Shown one piece after another: positions 1 to 7,463 of a DNA stretch of 20,890 nt (within the stretch, counting starts at the first letter, position 1; every line of letters begins with the position of its first letter). The position numbers and the translations under genes are program-made. This stretch comes from a virus, in the IMG/VR virus record IMGVR_UViG_3300030060_002071, positions 4,291 to 25,180 of that record; one strand, given 5' to 3'. The notes beneath the pieces were generated by a model. The model did no database searches. It was not told the origin of the DNA and saw only the letters and a list, made by a program, of their open reading frames with translations.

Positions 1-3000
1 TGAGCTTTATTCCTAGGTTTAAAAAACTCTTTTGTTTTAGCACTATCTACAAATTCTTTTAAAGCTTCTGTAAAACTCTTACCTTTAGTATTTATTAAAT
101 TTCTTATTCCTTTTAACATAGCTAAAGTAAATCTTCTAGCTGCTTCAGCCGCTGCAACCGCGCCGAATGGATCACTAAACGCTGCGTCTGGAGCTTTTGA
201 TTCTAAAAAGTCTATTGCTTTGTCAAGATTAGCTATAACATCTTCAACTATATCTAATGAAGTATCTTCTTTAGTTCTTTGATCAGCATCTTTTTGTAGC
301 TGATCCATAAACTGTTCAGCGTTTAATTTAGAACCTTTCAATTCTAATACATCGTTTAGTTTATTCATAAACTCAGCATCGCCTCGCATAGTCTGTACTT
401 CTTCTACTATTGCACCTTCAGCTAATAAGCTAAACAAAGACTGTGATCTTTTTTCATTAGCTTTAAAATAATCTTTTATTTCTTGTAGTTTTTCAGGTGT
501 TGTTTGAGGTATTCTAAATACTTGCTTTTTAAAGTTAGAATCCTTTTTACCTTCTCTTACGTTTTTAGTAGGTGTTTTACTAATTTCTTCAATACCAAAT
601 AACTTACCAAATCTACCTTTTATAGTAGACACTGGTAATGAGTTTATAAAGTCTTGATTTACAACGTCATCTACAAATTGATTATATTGTGGTGAACCAA
701 ATCTACCAACAGCACTTTTAATAACGTTTCTAATTTCTTTTTCTCTAGTCTTACCTATAAGATCTGTAGCTACAGCTTTAGGATCAACACCTTTATCGTT
801 AATTGATCTTATTATTTCGTCTTTTACTTTAGCGTTTTGTGTCTCTCTCACTTCAGGTGTAAGAACTTTTGCTACAGCTTCTAACTGTGAAGGATATACT
901 TTAGGTCTTTGTGGTATATCTTGTTGAGTGTCTTGTTCACTTTGTGTATCAGCTACTTGCATAGCACCTTCAGCATCTAAACTAATATTTTGTTGACCAA
1001 TACCAGCTTCACTATATATTTCTTGTCTTTTCTTATTCAGTGAATCAGTTACATATGTACTCCATGTAACACCTTTTGAAGGATCAAAGTTTTTAATTAT
1101 TGGTCCTAATCTAGGTCTTATAGCGTCCATAACAGCTTTACCAGATATATCACCTCTTTCAGGATTAAAACCTACAGCATTGTAATAAAGAGCTTTATTG
1201 TTTTCTATTAACGCATCAGTTGCTTGATTAATATCAGCTTTTTTAGTATTGGGATCTTTAATAGTTTGTAACAATAATTCATTTATACCTGAATCTTTTT
1301 CTAATTCTCTTTTTTTAAACTTAGTTTTTTTATTATTTTCTGCTAAGTCTATCACTTTAGTAATACCAGGTATTATAGTTGCAGTTGCTATACCGCTAGA
1401 ACTAGACATTGCTTCAGTAGTTAAATCACCTAATCTAGTATCTATTTGATCAACTCTAGCTTGTAATTTTGAAGCAGCAACAGGACTAACTTTTTTTAAC
1501 TCTTCTATTTTTTCTTCAAGTTTTTTCTTTTCAACCATTAAGTTAACCGCTTCAACATTTGTTTCTAAACCAGCTGGTTTTAAAAGATTTGTTGCTCCTT
1601 GTATGTCTCTAAAGTTTTTTCTAATATTATCGCCTTCAAGCATAGTTATATCACCTGCAGCAACTTTTGACTCTACTTCACCTTGCAATCTGTATTCTGA
1701 ACCTGGTATTTGCGCAAATAATATTTGACCCTCGTTTATACTAGTGTTTATTTGACTTTCAGCATCTATTTCAGCTACTGTATCGGTTTGATCAAATATA
1801 TTATCTTTAAAAAGATCATAAGAGTTTTGTAGATTAACTTCTTTTAAAATACGATTTTGTGCATTTTCTCTTACTGTTTGTGTGACTATATTCATACCTC
1901 CAGTACTACCAGTTACAAGACCACCTGAAGTACCTCCAATAAGTCCTGATTCAATAACTTCTTTTAATGCTTGTATAAATTCTACTTCTTTACCTTGTAT
2001 AGCATATTCAGATAATTTTTCAAGAGCTGTTTGTGTTGCTTCTGTGCCCATTTCACCACCGGTACCCATAACAACTTTGTTTAAATAAGATCTTAAACCT
2101 TTTTCAACAACTTCTTTTGTTTGACCCTTCGCCGCAGCGAAAAAGTTTCTACCTAATTTACCAGAAAATCTTTCAAGAACACTATTAACAGTACCAACCA
2201 CCATAGAATGAGCTAGATTACGACCGTTTATATCACCAGCAGCTATTACTTTTTGTAATTCTTTTACTTGCTCTTCATAATTTTCTGCTTCAGGGTCTAA
2301 TTTTTGAAGCTGGTTGAAAGCTTCTGAAGCCGCATTGTTGTTTTCGTATTCAGTATTTGTAGCTGTACTAGTACCTATAGCTATTAATCCTACAGGAACA
2401 CCATATGCGTTTAAACTTGAGACTACCATATATGGTAATGATTTTACAGTTTCATTTGTAAGTCTAGCAGCAACATCAGCAACATCATTAAAATTAAAAT
2501 CACCACTCATCATGTTATCTAACATACCACCTCTATATTGATATGTAGATTCAGTTATATTATCTGCTGTTTCTCTAACTACATTAGATATATCAGGAGC
2601 AATATTAGCAAATAACATACCATTGACCGGATTACCAAAACTTAACTTACTAGCTCCTAGCATGTTTAATGCTTTAGTTTCAGCTACAGTATCACCAGCA
2701 TACTTATCTTCAATAGCTTGGACTTCATCTGGAAAAAATGTTTGTAGAAGAAGTTTATTTACATATCCTGGTGTATCTATTAAACCAGCTGTTATATCTA
2801 AAACAGTACCAGTAAATCCTTTTATTAAATCTCCATAGTATTTAGCATCAGTAAAACCAGGAGCGTATTTAGCATCCCATATAGCTTGATCTGCATCACT
2901 ATAATCTTCTTGTAGTGCAGATAATGATTTTACTCTTTTTAATATTTTTTCTCTTTGTTCTTCCGATATGTTTGGATTTTTTAAAACTTGTCTATAAGCA

Positions 3001-4139
3001 AATATTTTTTCAGCTAAATCATGTTCTGCATTTTCTGGAACATCAAAAGGTTTTAAATTACCTTTTTCAGATTCATCTTTATATCGCTTATAGTAGTTTA
3101 ATATATTACCGTATTCGCTTAATTTTTTGTTTCCTAATACTTCTTCTAGTTCATCATCTGATAAGTTTTCAGGATTTTCATACCAATCTAGATTTACTTT
3201 GTCAGGATCTATACCTGTTTTTTCTATTATAAGCTCTCTTAATTTTTCAACACTATTTTCTTTGTTATTTAAATAATTAAATAAGTGTGGATTATTTTTA
3301 ATAAATATTTCTTCTTCTTCAGGAACTCTACTTAAATCAAATAATTTTACTGTGCTTTTTTCTAATCCTTCATCAGAAATATCTACTAGTTCTGTATAAA
3401 GCTTGCTAGCGTCTATAAGCTCTGGCTTTTTTTCTCTAATATCTTTTAGTAAATCTCTAATTGTTTGATTAGCTATTTTATCACCAAACGTAGCTTTACT
3501 TACAATATTAAATAAATTATAAGGAACATCTAAACCTACTGATTTCGCTAAACCTGTTAATTCATCAGTTTTAGCTTGTATAGCTTCGTCGTATTCATTT
3601 CTAGCCTTAGTATATTCTTCACCTCCAGTATTTGCCGCCTCTGATAATTTACGAGCGGCTTCTGTTGGATAAAAACCATAATCTACTTTAGTAGTTGTAT
3701 CTTCATCTGATGCTAATGATGTTTGAGAATATGGATCACTTGCGCCAGTCGCATCCATTAGTTCTTGTTCTTCCGCTTCTTCAAACTCTTCTACAGTTGT
3801 ATCACCTAATACTACTGGTTCTAGTTCTTCTTGAACCGTATACACATCGTCTACAAAAGCAGGTTCATCTTTATCACCAGTTAAAATTGTTTCTTCACCA
3901 CCACGTACTTGAATCTCTGTTTTTTTACCTCCAAGGTCTAAATATTCTTTAGAAGTTTTAAACACAGCGATCTGCTCTTGAAGAAAACCTTCAGGAGGTG
4001 CTGAGGTAGGATAAGATCTATCAGCTTCTGATAACGTACCGTCTTGTATCTGAGCATTTTCTTGCTCATGCTTTAAAGCATATTCATTTTTTATTTCATT
4101 TATAAATATACTTAAAAGCTGTTTCTGTTGTCTATTCAT
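1..4139 (-). CDS. Giant putative virion ejection protein (large polyvalent-protein type), 5' part; runs off the left edge
   Basis: The frame is open from an ATG at 4139 to the window edge: 1379 full codons plus two bases, with no stop seen on translating it through. The start overlaps the end of the preceding gene by 8 bases, which suggests translational coupling. The N-terminal ~300 residues are acidic, Glu/Asp/Lys-rich and probably helical. Around residues 560-580 is a hydrophobic stretch (containing YMVVSSLNAYGVPVGLIAIG), and near 730-750 a Gly-rich one (GLIGGTSGGLVTG). Residues 1018-1030 read FDPSKGVTWSTYV, like the end of region 2 of sigma-70 factors. The visible C-terminal end is Ala-rich and helical (AAVAAAEAARRFTLAML). 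Size, position at the end of the structural module and helical makeup suggest an internal head protein ejected with DNA, comparable in place to T7 gp16. I saw no lytic transglycosylase motif and no DxDxD polymerase motif in the visible part. The function is inferred; the open frame is certain. Confidence 0.85.
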   Translation of the reverse strand, partial: MNRQQKQLLSIFINEIKNEYALKHEQENAQIQDGTLSEADRSYPTSAPPEGFLQEQIAVFKTSKEYLDLGGKKTEIQVRGGEETILTGDKDEPAFVDDVYTVQEELEPVVLGDTTVEEFEEAEEQELMDATGASDPYSQTSLASDEDTTTKVDYGFYPTEAARKLSEAANTGGEEYTKARNEYDEAIQAKTDELTGLAKSVGLDVPYNLFNIVSKATFGDKIANQTIRDLLKDIREKKPELIDASKLYTELVDISDEGLEKSTVKLFDLSRVPEEEEIFIKNNPHLFNYLNNKENSVEKLRELIIEKTGIDPDKVNLDWYENPENLSDDELEEVLGNKKLSEYGNILNYYKRYKDESEKGNLKPFDVPENAEHDLAEKIFAYRQVLKNPNISEEQREKILKRVKSLSALQEDYSDADQAIWDAKYAPGFTDAKYYGDLIKGFTGTVLDITAGLIDTPGYVNKLLLQTFFPDEVQAIEDKYAGDTVAETKALNMLGASKLSFGNPVNGMLFANIAPDISNVVRETADNITESTYQYRGGMLDNMMSGDFNFNDVADVAARLTNETVKSLPYMVVSSLNAYGVPVGLIAIGTSTATNTEYENNNAASEAFNQLQKLDPEAENYEEQVKELQKVIAAGDINGRNLAHSMVVGTVNSVLERFSGKLGRNFFAAAKGQTKEVVEKGLRSYLNKVVMGTGGEMGTEATQTALEKLSEYAIQGKEVEFIQALKEVIESGLIGGTSGGLVTGSTGGMNIVTQTVRENAQNRILKEVNLQNSYDLFKDNIFDQTDTVAEIDAESQINTSINEGQILFAQIPGSEYRLQGEVESKVAAGDITMLEGDNIRKNFRDIQGATNLLKPAGLETNVEAVNLMVEKKKLEEKIEELKKVSPVAASKLQARVDQIDTRLGDLTTEAMSSSSGIATATIIPGITKVIDLAENNKKTKFKKRELEKDSGINELLLQTIKDPNTKKADINQATDALIENNKALYYNAVGFNPERGDISGKAVMDAIRPRLGPIIKNFDPSKGVTWSTYVTDSLNKKRQEIYSEAGIGQQNISLDAEGAMQVADTQSEQDTQQDIPQRPKVYPSQLEAVAKVLTPEVRETQNAKVKDEIIRSINDKGVDPKAVATDLIGKTREKEIRNVIKSAVGRFGSPQYNQFVDDVVNQDFINSLPVSTIKGRFGKLFGIEEISKTPTKNVREGKKDSNFKKQVFRIPQTTPEKLQEIKDYFKANEKRSQSLFSLLAEGAIVEEVQTMRGDAEFMNKLNDVLELKGSKLNAEQFMDQLQKDADQRTKEDTSLDIVEDVIANLDKAIDFLESKAPDAAFSDPFGAVAAAEAARRFTLAMLKGIRNLINTKGKSFTEALKEFVDSAKTKEFFKPRNKA
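1051..1088 (-). other. Sigma-70 region-2-like motif inside the giant virion protein
   Basis: Residues 1018-1030 of the giant protein read FDPSKGVTWSTYV. The pattern of a Phe/Tyr-Asp-Pro-Ser-Lys/Arg-Gly stretch followed by Ser-Thr-Tyr is the familiar end of sigma-70 region 2 (compare FDPSRGFKFSTYA in bacterial sigma factors). It is preceded by a helix-like segment (AIRPRLGPIIKN) and followed by basic residues (NKKRQEIY). The similarity is visible by eye. Whether it is a functional RNA-polymerase-binding helix or a recurrent fold in large polyvalent phage proteins cannot be decided from one sequence. Confidence 0.5.
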
Positions 4140-5313
4140 TAGTTTTAGCCGCTGCTCTTTTTGAAGCCATGTTGTTTAAAACTTCATCATAAAATAATTG
4201 ATTCTTTTTACTAAGTTTTGAACCTATATCTTTTAATTGATCCGTTGTTGTTTCCAATGTAATCTCCTGTATTGCTCCTTCAGCACCTTCAGGTATTATA
4301 TTTTCTGTAAATGCTTTTAAATAATTATCAAAGAAATATTCTTTATATCCTTCGTAAAAATCTCTTTTATGTTTAGCATCTAGTGGTAATATATCATAAG
4401 ACCAGCTATTATCTCCTGCCGTAGCGTCTATTTCTCTTTGAGCATCATCTTCACCTGTTATTTTAGAACCAATAAACATATTCCATGCCGCAACAGCACT
4501 ACTTTCGTTTTCCATTATACCAGCTATTTCAGCTCTTAAAAACGGATCAACTTTTTGAAGTATTTTATCTTTATCAAATTTATGAAACTTTCTTTTTTGT
4601 TTATCATTTATTTGAACTTCTTCAAATTCAAACTCACCTCCTGGACCTCTTAACGCGTATGTATCTATATCTAATAAAGCGCTAGGTTTTAATTTATCTC
4701 CTTCAATCATACTGTCTTCAAATATACCTGAGCTAGCAGCGACAGCTTGCATGTCTGTAGGTATATCAGGTGTTACAGAAACAGGTTCTATACCTGCTTC
4801 AAGCATATCGTTTAATGATGCACTATTAACTATAAACTCGCCACCGTCAAAAGGTTTACCATAAGCAATTAAATCTTGTGATCCATCTTCTTTCATTTTC
4901 ATTTCAACACTATAACCTTGATTTTCACCAAAACCTGGAGCACCTTTAAATATTTTATTTGCTAAAGCCCATTCATAGTTGTTGTTAGGATCATAATATT
5001 TTTCTTCTGTACCATCAAATACAGAATATAAATTTTCTAAAAAGTTTTTAGTAACACCAGGTGCTTGATCTAAAGCTCTTAATCTATTTTGAGCTATTTG
5101 ACCTTCAGGTCCTGATATTTTACCAGATTTTAAAGCCTGTGTTAAATCAGCATATTCCTGACTAGTACCTTGATACATAGCGTCGACTGCGGGAGTATCT
5201 TGTAAACTACCACCATTAACAGACTCTTTGAATGCCTCTATTTTAAAACCAATAGCATCGCTTTGAGAATATTCTTTTATTGTTTTATTTACGTATTTAT
5301 TATCTAGTCTCAT
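4132..5313 (-). CDS. Putative internal virion / ejection protein, 393 aa
   Basis: I do not recognise a domain in this 393-residue protein. It has no signal peptide or membrane segment, is rich in Asp, Glu and Lys, and reads as a soluble, mainly helical protein. A central basic, charged stretch lies around residues 230-255 (NDKQKRKFHKFDKDK), followed by a helical part with aromatic residues (RDFYEGYKEYFFDNYLKAF). It sits second in a run of three genes of rising size behind the tail genes, the place where podoviruses such as T7 keep their internal core proteins, so a head-internal or ejected protein is the best guess. The start follows the TAG of the upstream gene by 7 bases through a TAATAATATG context. 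Its own stop is a TAG lying inside the start region of the giant gene; read-through would add only 11 codons before a TGA. Confidence 0.8.
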   Translation of the reverse strand: MRLDNKYVNKTIKEYSQSDAIGFKIEAFKESVNGGSLQDTPAVDAMYQGTSQEYADLTQALKSGKISGPEGQIAQNRLRALDQAPGVTKNFLENLYSVFDGTEEKYYDPNNNYEWALANKIFKGAPGFGENQGYSVEMKMKEDGSQDLIAYGKPFDGGEFIVNSASLNDMLEAGIEPVSVTPDIPTDMQAVAASSGIFEDSMIEGDKLKPSALLDIDTYALRGPGGEFEFEEVQINDKQKRKFHKFDKDKILQKVDPFLRAEIAGIMENESSAVAAWNMFIGSKITGEDDAQREIDATAGDNSWSYDILPLDAKHKRDFYEGYKEYFFDNYLKAFTENIIPEGAEGAIQEITLETTTDQLKDIGSKLSKKNQLFYDEVLNNMASKRAAAKTNE

Positions 5314-5320
5314 ATTATTA

Positions 5321-6034
5321 CTATTTACCTATTTCAGCTATACCTATATTTGCTAAACTACTAAACATACCTGTTAAAGCGCTAGATCTATCAGCTTTAG
5401 CTTGTGCCATTTGATTTTGAGCGTTTTGTAATTGAGCAGCTGTTCTATTAATTTTACCTTGTTCTCTAGACTCTCTAGCATTAAATGCAAATTCTTTACC
5501 TCTAGCTTGATTGTCTTGAAATCTACCAGTTTCACTAATAGCAAGTTGTTGTACTCTTTGTTGCTCTTGCATTTTAGCTTGCTGCAATTGTTGTTCGCCT
5601 TGAGCTCTTAATTTTTCATTATCAGCTTCTTGAGTTTCAATAGATGATGCTACTTCTTTTTTAGATTTTAAAGCAGCTTGAGCTAAAGCAGTTGCGCCAC
5701 CAGCGCCCGCACCTGTTGCTCTTAATGTGTCTAATGTATTTGCTAATGATATATCAGCTTCTTCTGCTTTCATTTCAGCAGCTTGCGTAGCTACTCCTAA
5801 GTTAGCATAGGGATTACTTAATTGTCCAGATAGATCTTGAGCCATACTAGCTAAATTAGTTGACTGATCAAAAGGATTTATTATAGCTTGCCTATTGTTT
5901 TCTAAATCTGTTAGTTTTCTTTGTAGAGCTCTAGCTTTTCTAGCGGCTGCTCTAGCTCTACGTCTAGCTGCACCACCACCTATTAGCCCTCCAATGATAC
6001 TAACGCCTGCTGATATTAAAGCTGGACCTGGCAT
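5321..6034 (-). CDS. Putative ejection protein with Gly-rich hydrophobic N-terminus and long coiled coil, 237 aa
   Basis: Residues 5-22 form a hydrophobic, glycine-zipper-like segment (ALISAGVSIIGGLIGGGA), followed at once by an Arg/Ala run (ARRRARAAARKARAL). The remainder is rich in Gln, Ala, Glu and Lys and looks like a long coiled coil (residues ~85-220), with a short Gly/Ala loop near 107-114. A membrane-active N-terminus plus a Gln/Ala-rich helical body is typical of small podovirus internal proteins, such as T7 gp14 or P22 gp7, which enter the host envelope during DNA ejection. It directly follows the muzzle-like gene (one base between stop and start) and precedes the 393-residue and giant genes, consistent with a three-protein ejection set. 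A tail chaperone or minor coiled-coil tail protein is the alternative. Its stop is TAG, immediately backed by TAA TAA. Confidence 0.78.
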   Translation of the reverse strand: MPGPALISAGVSIIGGLIGGGAARRRARAAARKARALQRKLTDLENNRQAIINPFDQSTNLASMAQDLSGQLSNPYANLGVATQAAEMKAEEADISLANTLDTLRATGAGAGGATALAQAALKSKKEVASSIETQEADNEKLRAQGEQQLQQAKMQEQQRVQQLAISETGRFQDNQARGKEFAFNARESREQGKINRTAAQLQNAQNQMAQAKADRSSALTGMFSSLANIGIAEIGK

Positions 6035-6035
6035 A

Positions 6036-7433
6036 TTATTGAGTATTAGTTGTTATATATTCAGAACCCACAGCAAATAATTGTTTTAAACCACCATTAT
6101 CTGTAGTAGCATCAGTACTTAACGTAACGGTAGCATAGTAAGCTTTTATACCCGTCATTGAGTTACCAAATACTACTTCACCCGCCATAGGAGTTGAAGT
6201 ATTGTTTATTATTGAAGCTTGGTAGTTATTTTGTTTTCTATAAAAACCAGCTCTATATTGTATGTTGTTTTCTACGTAAGCACCTTCATCATAGCTATAT
6301 ATACGAGCACCAGTATCAGCGTGATTAGTACCGCTTGGTGTTGCACCTGTATTTTCAGATATAATAGAAGTTGCCTCCCAACCATTGCTACCTTCATAGC
6401 TAACAGTCTTAAATGTTTTCATTGTTTGTGGCTCAGGGTTAAATATAAATTTAATCTGAGAAGGTTCTTTAGTTCCGTAAAAATTATTCCTATCAGTATT
6501 AGTGTAGTGTTTATATATTTTAGAACCAAAAGCTGTGTAATATTGACCTTGTAAACTAAATATTTGATCAGGCTTGTATTTAAAAAAACCGTTCCAACCT
6601 TGTATTCTAGAATCATAAGCTAATGTTTTATAACCAGAGTTATCAGAATCATTAAACTTATAAGTTGAACCATGTAAAGACAGTACATAGTTATTATTGT
6701 AAATATCATATCCACCTACCGCTTTGCCTGTAGATGATAAACCTATAGCAGCTAATTGATCTCTAAAGAAATCTGTCATACCTGTATTAGATATTTCTTC
6801 TATTTGATTACCAGCTAGTTTTAATACAGCGTTTCTTGATCTGTCTGTAAAATATTTATCAAAACCGTAATAAGCAAAAGATTCTGGGTTTTTACTAATA
6901 CCCCAGTTACCTAATATAGGTGTAATTTGACCTATAACTAAGTTACTACTTGCGGTTATTGGTTGACCCTCAGCTGTAAACACAGCGTCTTTATCTATCA
7001 ATGCTATATTAACTTTACGTTCTTGAAATATAGTTAAATTAGTATCTTCAGCAAACAACTTTTGTATTGATCCACCTACTGGGTCTACAGATCTAGTTAT
7101 TTCTTCTGCAACACTAAATTGATTTGTTTGATTTATACCTGTTCTAGAATTAAATATACCTGAATATATTAAAGAGTTTTGTCTTCTAGTTTGTTTATCT
7201 TGTTCTTCAACTATATATGCTTTTACACCAAAATCTACACTAGTATTGTTGTAACCACCTCTAATTCTAGACTCTTCTATATACCAGTCTTGATCTTGAT
7301 CAGCCGTAGGACCTGGCCATTGTGGATTAGTATTTGGATTACCAACCGCAACTATCACACTTCCTGGATCTGAGTTTTGCAACTTCTTCACATAAAATGA
7401 GTTAAAATATGATATTTCTAAAGTGACAGGCAT
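6036..7433 (-). CDS. Tail protein resembling the C-terminal part of a crAss-like muzzle/nozzle protein, 465 aa
   Basis: The protein is beta-rich, without a signal peptide. Its best-conserved-looking stretch is about residues 86-230: NSLIYSGIFNSRTGINQTNQ, then EEITRSVDPVGGSIQKLFAE, then TIFQERKVNIALIDKDA, then GNWGISKNPESFAYYGFDKY. I recall this series (spontaneous dominance of 'SLIYSG...FNSRT', 'GSIQKL', 'FQE..V' and 'GISKNPESF') from the C-terminal portion of large tail muzzle proteins of crAss-like and other Bacteroidota phages, where it probably forms beta-propeller-like blades. The C-terminal ~150 residues look like a beta-sandwich addition. The gene starts 30 bases after the 1402-residue tail gene and is likely its structural partner. 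It may therefore be the detached second half of one ancestral protein. A receptor-contact role for its C-terminus is possible but unsupported. Confidence 0.75.
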   Translation of the reverse strand: MPVTLEISYFNSFYVKKLQNSDPGSVIVAVGNPNTNPQWPGPTADQDQDWYIEESRIRGGYNNTSVDFGVKAYIVEEQDKQTRRQNSLIYSGIFNSRTGINQTNQFSVAEEITRSVDPVGGSIQKLFAEDTNLTIFQERKVNIALIDKDAVFTAEGQPITASSNLVIGQITPILGNWGISKNPESFAYYGFDKYFTDRSRNAVLKLAGNQIEEISNTGMTDFFRDQLAAIGLSSTGKAVGGYDIYNNNYVLSLHGSTYKFNDSDNSGYKTLAYDSRIQGWNGFFKYKPDQIFSLQGQYYTAFGSKIYKHYTNTDRNNFYGTKEPSQIKFIFNPEPQTMKTFKTVSYEGSNGWEATSIISENTGATPSGTNHADTGARIYSYDEGAYVENNIQYRAGFYRKQNNYQASIINNTSTPMAGEVVFGNSMTGIKAYYATVTLSTDATTDNGGLKQLFAVGSEYITTNTQ

Positions 7434-7463
7434 ATTATTAGTATTACGTGTTTTTATTAATTA

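Noticed and set aside
1567-1580. 14-base perfect palindrome AAACCAGCTGGTTT, with related CCAGCTGG copies at other places (for example 9318-9327)
   Set aside because: On the minus strand these sit in frame with Pro-Ala-Gly codons (CCA GCT GGT), a combination common in this protein set, so coding explains them; they are not regularly spaced or intergenic.
1249-3952. Plus-strand open frames across 1.2-4.0 kb and similar ones elsewhere
   Set aside because: They lie opposite the continuous minus-strand giant gene or other well-supported minus-strand genes, have low-complexity hydrophobic or Leu/His/Ser-rich translations and no recognisable motifs, and are best read as antisense shadows.
4132-4180. 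Programmed frameshift joining the 393-residue gene to the giant gene
   Set aside because: The giant frame has its own ATG within the 8-base overlap, and the short A-run nearby is not a convincing slippery site with a following structure; simple stop-start coupling explains the arrangement.
4132-5323. Possible recoding of TAG, as in some crAss-like phages, because two genes end in TAG
   Set aside because: After the TAG at 5321-5323 come TAA TAA in frame, and after the TAG at 4132-4134 a TGA follows 11 codons on. All other genes end in TAA, and long frames stay open without needing in-frame TAG or TGA, so the standard code suffices.
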